64,000 bases of DNA from Actinomarinicola tropica (GCF_009650215.1 NZ_CP045851.1:3651455-3715454); one strand, 5' to 3'; counted from the first letter of the stretch, positions 16,174-26,413 are shown. Notes: a model not told the origin generated them from the letters alone. Made by a program: numbers and translations.

Positions 16174-17142
16174 GTGCGCGCCAGCCGGCTGATCGCCCTG
16201 CTCCTCCGCCTCCAGCACCAGGGACCGACCACGGCGGCGCGCCTCGCCGAGGAGCTCGAGGTGTCGGTCAGGACGATCTACCGGGACGTCGCCGGGCTCC
16301 AGCAGGCCGGCGTCCCCATCTGGACCGAGACCGGCCCCGGCGGCGGCATCCGGCTGCTCGACGGGTGGCAGGGGCGCATCGACGGGTTGACCGCCGACGA
16401 GGCCAGCGCCCTGATGCTCTCCGGCGCGCCGGCCGCCGCCGCCGAGCTCGGCCTCGGCTCGGTCGTCGCCGCGGCGCAGGCCAAGGTCATGGCCACCCTG
16501 CCCCCCGAGCTGCGGAGCCGAGCCGGGCGGGTCCGCGAGCGCTTCCTCCTCGACGCCCCGGGGTGGTTCCACCGCGACGAGCCGACGACCCACCTCGACG
16601 TCGTCGCCGACGCGGTCTGGTCGGAGGCCCGCCTCGACGTCCGCTACGGCCGCCAGGACCGCGAGGTCCGCCGGCGGATCGACCCGCTCGGCCTCGTGCT
16701 GAAGGGCGGCGCCTGGTACGTCGTCGCCGCCCACCGAGGGCAGGTGCGCACCTACCGGCTCGCCCGCGTCGTCTCGGTCCGGCGCCTCGACGAGACGTTC
16801 GTGCGACCGGCCGACTTCGACCTGGCCGGCTGGTGGGGGGCGTCGAGCACCGAGTTCGAGCTGTCGCTCCTCCGTGAGCGCATCGAGCTGCGCGTCGACG
16901 CCGTGGGCGCCCGCCTGCTCCCCGCCCACGTCGGCCACGCCGCGGCCGAGCCGGCGCTGGCCGCCGCCCCGCCGCCCGACGCGCACGGCTGGCGCACCGT
17001 CGAGCTGCCGGTCGAGTCGCTCGAGGTCGCGGCCCACCAGCTGACGTCGCTCGGCGAGCACGTCGAGGTCGTCGCCCCTCCGGCCCTGCGCTCCGAGATG
17101 GCCCGCATCGGCCGGGCGATGGCGGTCCGCCACGGCGGCTGA
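16174..17142 (+). CDS. WYL-domain transcriptional regulator (YafY-like)
   Basis: A 322-residue regulator. The N-terminal HTH_11 winged helix (about 3-57: RLAEELEVSVRTIYRDVAGL) is followed by a WYL domain (about 140-215), in which the name-giving triplet reads WYV (GGAWYVVAAHRG), and a WCX-type C-terminal domain. WYL domains bind nucleic-acid or nucleotide ligands. A 17-base palindrome overlaps its promoter, so it probably represses itself. No divergent target gene is present. Confidence 0.88.
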   Translation: MRASRLIALLLRLQHQGPTTAARLAEELEVSVRTIYRDVAGLQQAGVPIWTETGPGGGIRLLDGWQGRIDGLTADEASALMLSGAPAAAAELGLGSVVAAAQAKVMATLPPELRSRAGRVRERFLLDAPGWFHRDEPTTHLDVVADAVWSEARLDVRYGRQDREVRRRIDPLGLVLKGGAWYVVAAHRGQVRTYRLARVVSVRRLDETFVRPADFDLAGWWGASSTEFELSLLRERIELRVDAVGARLLPAHVGHAAAEPALAAAPPPDAHGWRTVELPVESLEVAAHQLTSLGEHVEVVAPPALRSEMARIGRAMAVRHGG

Positions 17143-17171
17143 GCCCGCGGGTCGGGCCGCCCGGTCGGGCT
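17142..17171. terminator. Possible bidirectional terminator, WYL gene / hisG
   Basis: AGCCCG at 17142-17147 pairs with CGGGCT at 17166-17171 around a GC-rich loop, between convergent genes. The stem is short and there is no T-tract. Confidence 0.3.
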
Positions 17172-18012
17172 AGGGCAGGACGGCGTCGGTCGGCAGGGCG
17201 ACGATGCCCGTCGCGCCGAGCTCGCGGAGGGCGCCGAGCTTGGCCCACAGGTCCGACCGCTCGACGACGAGGTGGGCGGCCACGAGGTCGTCACGCTCGG
17301 CGAGCGGCATCACCGTCGGCGACGCCAGCCCGTGGAACAGCTCGGTCAGCGCGTCCAGCCGGTCCGGCGGCACGTGGAGCAGGAGGTACTGGCGCTTGCG
17401 GGCGTCGAGCGCCGCGCCGATGCGCAGCTCGAGGTCGGTGAGGATGCCCGCGCTGTCGTCCGACCGCACGAAGCGGGCCTGGCAGCGCTCCATCTCCGCC
17501 ACGACGCGGAGGCGGTTGCGGGCCAGGCTGGCGCCGGTCTCGCGGAGGTCGACGATGGCGTCGGCCATCCCGGCGGCGCACACGCCCTCCAGCGCCCCGC
17601 CCATGGGGACGACGGTGACGTCGATGTCGCGCGCGGCGAACCACCGCTCGGTGACGTTCGGCATGTGCGTGGCGACGACGCCGCCGGCGAAGTCGGCCGC
17701 CTCGCGGCGCGGATCGTCGTCGCGCGCCGCGAGGACGAGGTCCGAGCGGGCGAAGCCGAGATCGGCGGCCGGCCAGTCCGCCAGGTCGTACTCGAGCGCG
17801 ATGTCGGTGGAGATGAACGCCGCCGTCAGGCGGCCGGCGCGCAGCCAGGCCGCGGCGTCGCGGGGCCGCATCTCGATGAACTCGACGCCCTCGATCGTCG
17901 CCCGGGCGTCGGAGCCACGGAACGCGCTGACCGTGAACCCGGCGTGGTCGAGGAGACGCAGGACCTCGTCGCGGAGGCGGCCGCGGGACGGGAGGCCGAC
18001 ACGGGTGGTCAT
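17170..18012 (-). CDS. hisG: ATP phosphoribosyltransferase, long form
   Basis: First enzyme of histidine synthesis: ATP + PRPP to phosphoribosyl-ATP. At 280 residues it is the long form with a C-terminal ACT-like regulatory domain (KRQYLLLHVPPDRLDALTE to VEEDD-type ending). It is therefore expected to be histidine feedback-inhibited and independent of HisZ. The PRPP/phosphate loop GMADAIVDLRETGASLARN is clear. ATG 18012 overlaps the hisE stop (ATGA), the usual actinobacterial hisE-hisG pair. Confidence 0.93.
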   Translation of the reverse strand: MTTRVGLPSRGRLRDEVLRLLDHAGFTVSAFRGSDARATIEGVEFIEMRPRDAAAWLRAGRLTAAFISTDIALEYDLADWPAADLGFARSDLVLAARDDDPRREAADFAGGVVATHMPNVTERWFAARDIDVTVVPMGGALEGVCAAGMADAIVDLRETGASLARNRLRVVAEMERCQARFVRSDDSAGILTDLELRIGAALDARKRQYLLLHVPPDRLDALTELFHGLASPTVMPLAERDDLVAAHLVVERSDLWAKLGALRELGATGIVALPTDAVLP

Positions 18013-18287
18013 CGCTTGCGCTCCTCGAGGACTCGGAGGACGTGGTCGAACGGGACGTCGGCGCCGACCAGGCCGACCATCAGGTGGTACACGAGGTCGG
18101 CGGCCTCCTCGGCGATCCGCTCGTCGGACCGGTCGGTGCGCCCGAGCTCGAGGCACACCTCGAAGGCCTCCTCCATGATCTTGCGCTGGGTGCGCTCGGG
18201 GTCGGCGAGCAGCTCGGCGGTGTAGGAGCCGGCAGGGGCGTCGTCGCGGCGCGACCGCAGGACGGCTTCGAGATCGTGGAGGGGCAC
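18009..18287 (-). CDS. hisE: Phosphoribosyl-ATP pyrophosphatase
   Basis: Second step of histidine synthesis, hydrolysing PR-ATP to PR-AMP. The 92-residue all-alpha MazG-like protein has the metal-binding EEAFEVCLE and EEAADLVYHLMV motifs and the normal stand-alone length. GTG 18287 lies six bases after TACCGT (18294-18299), a leaderless start. A longer frame to 18386 would overlap the divergent gene. It is translationally coupled to hisG. Confidence 0.92.
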   Translation of the reverse strand: MPLHDLEAVLRSRRDDAPAGSYTAELLADPERTQRKIMEEAFEVCLELGRTDRSDERIAEEAADLVYHLMVGLVGADVPFDHVLRVLEERKR

Positions 18288-18293
18288 GCCGGA

Positions 18294-18299
18294 ACGGTA
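18294..18299 (-). promoter_or_regulatory. Leaderless -10 for hisE-hisG
   Basis: TACCGT on the minus strand, six bases before GTG 18287. Confidence 0.5.
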
Positions 18300-18354
18300 G
18301 TGCCCGGGCCAGGTCGGCCGGAAAGGCGGGCCTCCGTTGTGGTGGACTGCGGCC

Positions 18355-18813
18355 ATGACCGACCGCATCGAGATCACCCGTGACATCGCCGCGTCCCCCG
18401 AGGACGTCTACGCCGCCATCTCCGACGTCACCCGCATGGGCGAGTGGTCCGAGGAGTGCACCGGCTGCGAGTGGACCGGCGGGCACGACGGCCCCGCGAT
18501 CGGGGCCACCTTCGACGGTCACAACCGCCACGGCGACAAGGAGTGGACGAGCCAGTGCACGGTGATCGAGGCCGACCCCGGCCGGTCGTTCGCCTTCGAG
18601 TGCGCGATGTTCGACTTCCACTACTCCACCTGGGGCTACCGCATCGAGCCGATCGACGGCGGCAGCCGGGTCACGGAGTGGAGCGACGACCTGCGCCCCG
18701 AGTCGGCGCTCGAGTTCAGCAAGCAGATGTCGGGCGTCGAGGACCGGGCCGAGCGGAACCGCCAGACGATCAGCGGCACGCTCGAACGTCTGGCTGCCGC
18801 GCTCGGGGGGTAG
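18355..18813 (+). CDS. SRPBCC-family (polyketide cyclase-like) protein
   Basis: A 152-residue helix-grip protein. It opens with IEITRDIAASPEDVYAAISDVTRMGEWSEEC, the START/SRPBCC signature, and later shows WGYRIEPIDGGSRVTEW. Such proteins bind hydrophobic ligands; many are annotated as polyketide cyclase/dehydrase without evidence of that activity. The ligand is unknown. It is divergent from hisE. ATG 18355 is preferred over 18337. Confidence 0.82.
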   Translation: MTDRIEITRDIAASPEDVYAAISDVTRMGEWSEECTGCEWTGGHDGPAIGATFDGHNRHGDKEWTSQCTVIEADPGRSFAFECAMFDFHYSTWGYRIEPIDGGSRVTEWSDDLRPESALEFSKQMSGVEDRAERNRQTISGTLERLAAALGG

Positions 18814-18850
18814 CGCGCCCGACTGCGGGCCCGTACGGAAGGAGCCACCG

Positions 18851-19249
18851 ATGCCGAAGCAGCCGAGCGGGAGCTCGTCGCGCCGACCGCCCGAACCCTC
18901 CGAGGACCACGCCGAGATCGACGACTGGATGGGTCGGCAGGTGCCCGACCTCCAGCCGATCGTCGAGCACCTCGACGCCACCATCCGCGACGTGCACCCC
19001 GACGCCCACTTCGCGCTGAAGTGGAAGAAGGCGTACTACGGGCTGCCCGACGTCGGCTGGATGATCGAGCTCGTCGCCTACGACGTGTCGGTCAACATCG
19101 TGTTCCACGGCGGCGCCGACCTCGACCCGCCCCCCGACCAGGGGTCCGGCAGCAGCCGCTACGTGAAGCTGCGGAGCCTCGAGGAGGCGCAGGACCCGCA
19201 GCTGCGTCGCTGGATCGAGCAGGCAGGCGAGGTCAAGGGCTGGACCTGA
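18851..19249 (+). CDS. DUF1801 domain protein
   Basis: A 132-residue protein with the DUF1801/YdhG-like fold signature (FALKWKKAYYGLPDVGWMIELVAYDVSVNIVF). The family is related to iron-binding frataxin-like folds, but a biochemical role is not established. A strong AAGGAG Shine-Dalgarno precedes ATG 18851. It is followed after 17 bases by the convergent flotillin gene. Confidence 0.78.
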   Translation: MPKQPSGSSSRRPPEPSEDHAEIDDWMGRQVPDLQPIVEHLDATIRDVHPDAHFALKWKKAYYGLPDVGWMIELVAYDVSVNIVFHGGADLDPPPDQGSGSSRYVKLRSLEEAQDPQLRRWIEQAGEVKGWT

Positions 19250-19266
19250 CCCCAACCGCCCCCGGT

Positions 19267-20823
19267 TCAGGAGGCGCTGGCGCCGTCGCCTGAGTCGGAG
19301 GCCGTCGAGGACGACGCCCCCACCGACGCCGGCGGCGAGTCGGAGCCGCCGTTGGCGCGGCGGGTGGCGAGCTGGGTGAACAGCGCCGTCAGGTCCACGC
19401 CCGTCAGGTCGGAGGCCAGCTGGAGGCCCTGCGCGACGTTGGTCGACACGTTGCGGGTGATCTGGCTGGCGCCGTCGGTCGAGATCACCGTCATCTTGTC
19501 GATGGCGCTGAGCGGCTCGGCGGCCCGGCCCACGACCTCGGGCAGCGCCGACGCGAGGAGGTCGACGATCGCCGCGTCGCCGTACTGCTCGAACGCGTCG
19601 GCCTTCTTCTCCATGGCCGTCGCCTCGGCCTCGCCCCGGGCCAGGATCGCTGCCGCCTCCGCCTCACCCTCCACCCGCACGGCCTCGGCCAGCGCCTCGC
19701 GGCGGGCCTTTTCGGCCTCGCCCTCGGCCCGACCTTCGATCTCGCGCGCCTTGGCCAGCTCCTCGCGCCGCTGGCGCTCGCCGGCACCGATCAGTCGGTC
19801 CTCCTCGGCCTTCGCGGTCGCGGCGGCGATCGTCGATTCGCGACGCGCCTCGGCGTCGCGGATCGCCGCGACCTTGCGACCCTCGGCCTCCTGCTCCACC
19901 GCGTAGCGGGCGGCGTCGGCGGGCTTGCGCACCTCGGTGTCGAGCTCGCGCTCCTTGAGCGTCGCCTGCTCCTCGGCCACCTCCTGCTGGGCAGCCAACA
20001 CCTCGCGATCCTGCGCCGCCTTCGACTTCGGGCCGGCGGCGGCCGCCTCGGCCTCGGCGGCGTCGGTCTCGGCCTTGATCTGGGCCACGCGCAGGGCGAG
20101 CTGCCGCTGCGCCTCGGCGACCTCCTCCTCGGCCTGGAGGCGCGCCTGCTCCGACTCCCGCTGGGCGACGGCCTCGGCGATCTTGGCCTCCTTCTCGGCC
20201 CGCGCCGCCTCCGGACGACCGAGGTCCTGGATGTAGTTGCCCTCGGCCTGGATGTCCTGGAGCTGGAAGGTGTCGAGCACGAGGCCCTGGTTCGTGAGAG
20301 AGACCTCGGCCTCCTCCGACACCTCACGGGCGAACGCGGCGCGGTCGCGGATGATCTCCTCGATCGTCAGGCGACCGACGATCGAGCGGAGCGAGCCCGC
20401 CAGCACCTCGGTCGTGAAGCGGTCGACCTCGGTCTGCTGGCCGAGGAACCGCTGGCCCGCCGCTCGGATGGCGTCCTCGGTGCCGCCGACCTTCACGATG
20501 GCGACGCCCTCGAGCGAGCAGCGGATGCCGTTCGACGACACGGCAGAGCCGACCTGCACGAGGATCTGGCGGCTCGACAGGTCGAGCGACTCCAGCCGCT
20601 GGACGAACGGCACGACGAACACGCTCGCCCCCATCACGACCTTCTGGCCCGACAGGTCGGTGGTGACCTCTCCCGTCTCCGGGTTCTTCACCGGCTGGCC
20701 CTTGCGGCCGGTGATGATGAAGGCCTCGTTCGGCCCCGCGACCTTGATCCGGCTGAGCAGGAACGCGATCACCAGGACGAGCAGCCCGACGGCGGCGGCG
20801 ACGGCGATGAGGACGGTGTTCAT
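19267..20823 (-). CDS. floT: Flotillin-like SPFH protein
   Basis: A scaffold of functional membrane microdomains, 518 residues. An N-terminal membrane hairpin/helix (about 3-25) is followed by the SPFH domain (about 30-200: VFVVPFVQRLESLDLSSRQILVQV) and a long coiled coil rich in EAR/AEAE repeats (about 200-410). A C-terminal segment (VVGRAAEPLSAIDKMTVIS) is typical of FloT. It lies four bases downstream of an NfeD-like gene, the same pairing as yuaF-floT of Bacillus. It probably organises membrane protein complexes. Confidence 0.9.
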   Translation of the reverse strand: MNTVLIAVAAAVGLLVLVIAFLLSRIKVAGPNEAFIITGRKGQPVKNPETGEVTTDLSGQKVVMGASVFVVPFVQRLESLDLSSRQILVQVGSAVSSNGIRCSLEGVAIVKVGGTEDAIRAAGQRFLGQQTEVDRFTTEVLAGSLRSIVGRLTIEEIIRDRAAFAREVSEEAEVSLTNQGLVLDTFQLQDIQAEGNYIQDLGRPEAARAEKEAKIAEAVAQRESEQARLQAEEEVAEAQRQLALRVAQIKAETDAAEAEAAAAGPKSKAAQDREVLAAQQEVAEEQATLKERELDTEVRKPADAARYAVEQEAEGRKVAAIRDAEARRESTIAAATAKAEEDRLIGAGERQRREELAKAREIEGRAEGEAEKARREALAEAVRVEGEAEAAAILARGEAEATAMEKKADAFEQYGDAAIVDLLASALPEVVGRAAEPLSAIDKMTVISTDGASQITRNVSTNVAQGLQLASDLTGVDLTALFTQLATRRANGGSDSPPASVGASSSTASDSGDGASAS

Positions 20824-20827
20824 GGGG

Positions 20828-21340
20828 TCACTCCTGTTCGAACAGGTCGGTGGTCGCGACGACGGCGACGGCGTTGGGGCTGAGGACCTCGACCACGACG
20901 ACCTCGACGCCCCGTGCGAGGTCGCTGTCGCTGCGGGCCGTGAGCTTGTGGGGCGTGCCCCCCATGCGGATCATCACCTCGCCGCGGCCGGCGGCGATGG
21001 GCGTGACGACCTTGCCGATCTGGCCGAGGTAGTCGCCGCTCGTCGGCGTGGCGTCGGTCGGCATGTCGACGAACGCGAGGGACAGGCGCAGAGCGAGGTA
21101 GCCGAGGACGAGGCCGGCGAGCCCTGCGGCCACGAGGGCGACGAGGACGCTGCTCGTGCTGCGCTGCGCGAGCCAGCCGCCGATGCCGAAGGCGCCGAGG
21201 AACGCTCCGATGACGGGCGCCGACAGGGCGCCGCCGCTGTCGAACACGTCGAACAGCCCGTCGAGGACGTCATCGAGGAGCAGCCCGAGGACCAGCAGCC
21301 CCACGCCCAGCCCGCCGACGACGATGAAGAACGTCGTCAT
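20828..21340 (-). CDS. NfeD/YuaF-like membrane protein
   Basis: A 170-residue protein with an N-terminal helix (about 3-25), two central helices (about 42-58, 65-87) and a C-terminal OB-fold domain (GQIGKVVTPIAAGRGEVMIRMGG to VEVVVVEVLSPNAVAVV). The OB fold after membrane helices is characteristic of NfeD-family proteins, which partner flotillins/stomatins. It is co-transcribed with the flotillin gene. ATG 21340 has no strong Shine-Dalgarno. Confidence 0.82.
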   Translation of the reverse strand: MTTFFIVVGGLGVGLLVLGLLLDDVLDGLFDVFDSGGALSAPVIGAFLGAFGIGGWLAQRSTSSVLVALVAAGLAGLVLGYLALRLSLAFVDMPTDATPTSGDYLGQIGKVVTPIAAGRGEVMIRMGGTPHKLTARSDSDLARGVEVVVVEVLSPNAVAVVATTDLFEQE

Positions 21341-21396
21341 CGGCGGTCACTCTCGCACATCTGCGCCGCCGCCGCGCCGGCGAGACACTGAACCGG

Positions 21397-22116
21397 TCAG
21401 ACCTGGATGACCTGGAGCGCGAGCGCGTGCTCGACGCCCAGCTGGTCGCCGGCGCCGCGTGCGAAGCCTTCGAGCATGCCCCGGGCGTCGAAGTCCCGGC
21501 CGAGGCCGTCGATGTACGCGCGGTGGCACTCGAGCGACGCCACGCCGGCGTCGAGGAAACCGGTGACGTCCACACCGTGGGTCGGCGAGGTGGTGGCCGA
21601 GATGCCGACCCACCGCACGCCGTTCCACGGCTCGAGGCCCTCGTCGAGGAGGTCGGTGAAGATCCAGCGGTTGCCGGCGTCGCGCGCCGCGTCGAGCGTC
21701 GCCAGGCCGACGTGGCGGTGGTCGGCCATGTTGAGCATCTCGCCGCCGAAGGTCAGCTCGTGGTTGATGGTGAGCACGACGTCGGGTCGATGCCGACGGA
21801 TGGCGGCGGCGACCTCCCGGCGCAGCGGAAGCCCGTACTCGACCACGCCGTCACGGTGGTCGAGGAACTCCACCACCTCGACGCCGACGACCGCCGCGGA
21901 CTCGCGCTCCTCCACCTCGCGGAGCGGGCCGGCCTCCGACGGGTCCATGCCGTCGATCCCCGCCTCGCCCCGCGTCGCCAGCAGGTACGTCACCTGCTTG
22001 CCGGCGGCCGTCCACTTCGCCACCGCCATGGCGATGCCGTACTCGATGTCGTCGGGGTGGGCGACGACGACGAGCGCCCGCTCCCAGTCCTCGTCCAGGT
22101 GCTCGAGGTCAGCCAC
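21397..22116 (-). CDS. PIG-L family deacetylase
   Basis: A predicted zinc-dependent N-acetylglucosamine-type deacetylase of 239 residues. VVVAHPDDIEYG provides His-x-x-Asp/Asp, and NMADHRHVG provides the second His. Family members include MshB (mycothiol) and LmbE-like enzymes. The sequence is shorter than mycobacterial MshB (about 300) and the substrate cannot be assigned. An ino1 gene lies 3 kb away, which keeps a mycothiol or inositol link possible but unproven. GTG 22116 overlaps the upstream gene by 8 bases. Confidence 0.85.
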   Translation of the reverse strand: MADLEHLDEDWERALVVVAHPDDIEYGIAMAVAKWTAAGKQVTYLLATRGEAGIDGMDPSEAGPLREVEERESAAVVGVEVVEFLDHRDGVVEYGLPLRREVAAAIRRHRPDVVLTINHELTFGGEMLNMADHRHVGLATLDAARDAGNRWIFTDLLDEGLEPWNGVRWVGISATTSPTHGVDVTGFLDAGVASLECHRAYIDGLGRDFDARGMLEGFARGAGDQLGVEHALALQVIQV

Positions 22117-22597
22117 GGTCCTCCTCCAGTCGCCACAGGCTCACCTGCGAGCGGGTCGTCAGCTCCCGGCGGCGACGGAACTCCGCCGAGTTCGTGTCGG
22201 CGCGGCTCGTCTCCCAGGCCGACACGCTCGGGTAGCGCGTGCACAGGAGGAACCGCGCCACGTCGGTGTCGGGTGCCTCGACTCGGAACAGGCCGAAGAT
22301 CAGGGTCCCCGGGGTCCCTGCCTCGAACGCCGGCCACGCCGCTTCGGACAGCTCCACCAGCTCGTCGGCGTCAGACGCTCGGCACTCGAACCAGCGGAGG
22401 GCGAACACCCCAGGCCCGACCGGCGCGTGCTCCGTGCCGTCGTCGACCGGGCGCGCCGTCGCGATCATCGGTACGCCGTCGGTGGACGACCCGACGTCGA
22501 TCGAGATCCGCTCGTCGGTCCACCCGCCGATCAAGGGCGTGAACGAGGCCCAGCCACCGCGATCGTCGCGACGCAGGGTGAAGGCGGTTCCGGCCAT
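22109..22597 (-). CDS. Hypothetical protein, possible NIPSNAP-like ferredoxin fold
   Basis: A 162-residue soluble protein. The N-terminal third is unrecognised. The C-terminal part (FALRWFECRASDADELVELSEAAWPAFE, then LFRVEAPDTDVARFLLCTRYPSVSAWE) resembles dimeric alpha/beta-barrel NIPSNAP-type domains. The ATG follows TAGCGT by seven bases. The 3' end overlaps the PIG-L start, so the two are translationally coupled. Confidence 0.6.
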   Translation of the reverse strand: MAGTAFTLRRDDRGGWASFTPLIGGWTDERISIDVGSSTDGVPMIATARPVDDGTEHAPVGPGVFALRWFECRASDADELVELSEAAWPAFEAGTPGTLIFGLFRVEAPDTDVARFLLCTRYPSVSAWETSRADTNSAEFRRRRELTTRSQVSLWRLEEDRG

Positions 22598-22607
22598 GCC
22601 GCGGACG

Positions 22608-23183
22608 CTAGCGCCCGAGGTACGCGCGACCTCGGGGTGACAGCCGGTACCCGACCGACAGGCTCTCGGTCAGACCGAGGTTCTTCAGCTTGCGCACGTC
22701 GACCTTGAACGGCTCGGTCTCGCGGCCGACCGTCGCGGCCAGGTCCGGGGCGCGGACGCCGGGGTTGTCGGCGATGAGGGCGAGCGTGGGGCGGGTCCAC
22801 GCCCCGTGAGAGGACCGAGCATCGAGCCGGTCGAGGCGGCGGTCGACGTCGGCGCGGTCGGCGTCGCTCAGGGCGTCGTCGGCGGCGAGGAGGCTGCGCG
22901 GGTCCGGCGCGTGGTCGACGTGGAACGCGACCCGATACAGCGGCAGGTCGGGGTCCCCGGCCACGGCCGAGAGGAGCTCGTCCACGGTGGCGTAGCCGGC
23001 ACGGCGCGCCTCGTCGGCCGTGACGTCGGCCGGCTCGACCACGTCGACGGCGTCGACGGCGACGCGGCCGATGAACGTCCGGTAGGTGTGCCCGGGGACG
23101 GCCTGCCGACGTCGCCACCGCCGGAACGTGAGCGTGACCTCGCCCGCCAGGATCTCGTCGCGGTGGCGCCCGTCGAACTGCAC
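22608..23183 (-). CDS. ASCH/PUA-like domain plus winged-helix protein
   Basis: A 191-residue protein. The N-terminal half (EILAGEVTLTFRRWRRRQAVPGH to PLYRVAFHVDH) looks like an ASCH/PUA-fold RNA- or nucleotide-binding domain. The C-terminal half (RPTLALIADNPGVRAPDLAATVG to VDVRKLKNLGLTESL) is a winged-helix DNA-binding module. GTG 23183 is six bases after TAGCGT. The combination suggests a nucleic-acid-linked regulatory or RNA-modifying role. No target is evident. Confidence 0.65.
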   Translation of the reverse strand: MQFDGRHRDEILAGEVTLTFRRWRRRQAVPGHTYRTFIGRVAVDAVDVVEPADVTADEARRAGYATVDELLSAVAGDPDLPLYRVAFHVDHAPDPRSLLAADDALSDADRADVDRRLDRLDARSSHGAWTRPTLALIADNPGVRAPDLAATVGRETEPFKVDVRKLKNLGLTESLSVGYRLSPRGRAYLGR

Positions 23184-23189
23184 GCCGCG

Positions 23190-23195
23190 ACGCTA
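23190..23195 (-). promoter_or_regulatory. Leaderless -10 for ASCH/winged-helix gene
   Basis: TAGCGT on the minus strand, six bases before GTG 23183. Confidence 0.45.
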
Positions 23196-23295
23196 CGCCG
23201 CCGGCCCCCGTCCCGCCGCGGTGCCCGCCCTCGGGGAGCGACAACACCTCCAGGCGTGGCCCGCGTCCCCAAGGGAGGGGGCCCGGCGAGGTCGG

Positions 23296-24507
23296 TCAGG
23301 AGCCGCCGAGGACGCCGGCGTCGCGCAGGGCAGCGACCCGGTCGGCGTCGATGCCCCGCTCTGCGAGCACCTGCTGGGTGTGCTCGCCGATCTCCGGCCC
23401 GACGCCGCGCACCTCGAGCGGGGTGTCCGACAGCGTGAACGGCGCGGCCATCGTGCGGAACCGACCCGCCTCCGGGTGCTCGACCTCGACCCACATGCCC
23501 ATCTCCTCGGCCTGCGGGTCGGCGACGAGGTCGGGCAGCTCGGCGACCGGCCCCCAGATGATCCCGGTGCTGTCGAGCGGAGCGGTCCACTCGGCGACGG
23601 TGCGGGTGACGAACACCTCGTCGAGGAGGTGGATGAGCTCGCGGTTGTTGCGGAAGCGGGCCTGCGGCGTGGCGAAGCGCTCGTCGTCGGCCAGCTCGGG
23701 CCGTTCGACGGCGTCGCAGAAGCGCGACCACAGGCCCTGGTTGAACGTCGAGAGGTTGATCCACCCGTCGGCGCAGCGGAACCGGGTGTTCATCGGGCTG
23801 AAGGCGTCGTCCCGGGCCCGCTTGTTCGGCTGCTGGCCGTCGACGAGGGCCACGGCGACGTCGCAGCCGATCGTCCACGCCGCGGTGCGCATGAGCGCGG
23901 TCTCGACCACCTGCCCCTCCCCTGTGCGGTCGCGCACGCGCAGCGCGGCGAGGATCCCCGACAGCAGGGCGAGCCCGGTCGGGTGGTCGCCCTGACCCGG
24001 TCGGAACGCGGGGGGCGGCTCACCGGGCTCGCCGATCAGGCTCATCACCGCGCCCCGCCCGAAGAACGCGGTGAGGTCGAAGGCGATGCGATCGGCGTCC
24101 TCGCCCGTGCTGCCGTAGCCGGTGACGAGGGCATAGACGAGGCGGGGGTTGACCTCCCGCAGCTGCTCGGCGCCGAGGCCGTAGCGCTCCAGGCGTCGGG
24201 GCAGCAGGTTGGTGATGACGACGTCGGCCGTACGGGCGAGGTCGCGCACCAGCTCGCCACCGCGAGGGTCACCGAGGTCGACGGCCAGCGACCGCTTGCC
24301 CCGGTTGTCGAGGTGGAACGGCACATCGGTGCGGGGCGCGCCCTCCGGCAGCTCCGGCTGACGTAGGAGGCCGCGCATCGAGTCGCCGGCCAGGGGCTCG
24401 ACCTTGATGACGTCGGCCCCCATGTCGGCCATGATCGCCCCGGCACTCGGCCCGGCCACCCAGTTGGCGATCTCCAGCACACTGATGTCGTCGAGCGCTC
24501 CGGCCAT
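23296..24507 (-). CDS. CaiB/BaiF family CoA-transferase (type III)
   Basis: A family III CoA-transferase of 403 residues. Seen are the N-terminal Rossmann region (VLEIANWVAGPSAGAIMADMGADVIKVE), GDPRGGELVRDLARTADVVI, and the probable catalytic Asp in GQGDHPTGLALL. It should move CoA between acyl acids through an aspartyl-CoA anhydride. Substrate is not predictable and there is no acyl-CoA dehydrogenase nearby. ATG 24507 has a G-rich Shine-Dalgarno. An extended frame to 24978 is rejected because it runs antisense-like through the next gene. Confidence 0.88.
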   Translation of the reverse strand: MAGALDDISVLEIANWVAGPSAGAIMADMGADVIKVEPLAGDSMRGLLRQPELPEGAPRTDVPFHLDNRGKRSLAVDLGDPRGGELVRDLARTADVVITNLLPRRLERYGLGAEQLREVNPRLVYALVTGYGSTGEDADRIAFDLTAFFGRGAVMSLIGEPGEPPPAFRPGQGDHPTGLALLSGILAALRVRDRTGEGQVVETALMRTAAWTIGCDVAVALVDGQQPNKRARDDAFSPMNTRFRCADGWINLSTFNQGLWSRFCDAVERPELADDERFATPQARFRNNRELIHLLDEVFVTRTVAEWTAPLDSTGIIWGPVAELPDLVADPQAEEMGMWVEVEHPEAGRFRTMAAPFTLSDTPLEVRGVGPEIGEHTQQVLAERGIDADRVAALRDAGVLGGS

Positions 24508-24536
24508 GGTCCCCCCTCGGTCGCGACGACCGGACC

Positions 24537-25051
24537 CTACAGGGAGGCCCGCTCGCCCGATCGCCGCCGCGACCACCACCGCTCGAGCCCGATGAGGGCG
24601 AGCCCGACGAGGAGACCCAGGGCCTGCCCCGACACGTTGGAGACCATGTCGTGGACCTCGATGTCGCGGCTGGAGGTGACGAGCGGCTGGAGGAGCTCGA
24701 GGGCGAAGGCGCCGCCGAACACCGCCGCCTGGCCGGCGAGGAGGACCGGCCACGACCAGGCCAGGAGCGCGGCGAGCAGCGCCAGGCCGCCGAAGAGCAC
24801 GACGTGCATGACGACGTCGGCCTCGGGGACGAGCGGCTTGATGTCGTGCCACCAGACGTCGGGGAACCACCGCTCCTCGATCTCGTCGGTGATCCGGTCG
24901 AAGACGTCCGGCGCCCGGTCGAGCAGCATGATCGGGACGGCGAGCACCGCGCCGAGGACGACGACGCCCGCGAGCCACGGGCGCAGGCCCGCCGTCGGAC
25001 GACCGCCGGGCCCGAACGGGGTGCCCGTCCTCGCGTCGCCTCCCGCCGTGG

Positions 25052-25055
<4 letters not shown>
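24537..25055 (-). CDS. VanZ-like membrane protein
   Basis: A 172-residue membrane protein with four helices (about 28-46, 80-98, 102-120, 146-163). The VanZ-type signature ELLQPLVTSSRDIEVHDMVSNVSGQALG carries the Arg-Asp...Asp...Asn...Gly pattern of the family. VanZ contributes to teicoplanin resistance in enterococci, but most family members are uncharacterised. Its GTG overlaps the ino1 stop (GTGA at 25052-25055), so it is translated from the ino1 mRNA. Confidence 0.75.
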
Positions 25056-26356
<1,301 letters not shown>

Positions 26357-26396
26357 CGCGCCATCGGATCAGGAACCTGACGACTCTGCAACGATC

Positions 26397-26413
26397 GTTC
26401 AGCAACGCTGAAC
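26397..26413. promoter_or_regulatory. LysR-type operator between ino1 and lysR gene
   Basis: GTTCAGCAACGCTGAAC is a perfect 7-3-7 inverted repeat containing the T-N11-A LysR box. It abuts the LysR -10 (TAATGT, 26414-26419) and is 41 bases upstream of the ino1 ATG. Control of both genes is inferred. Confidence 0.6.
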
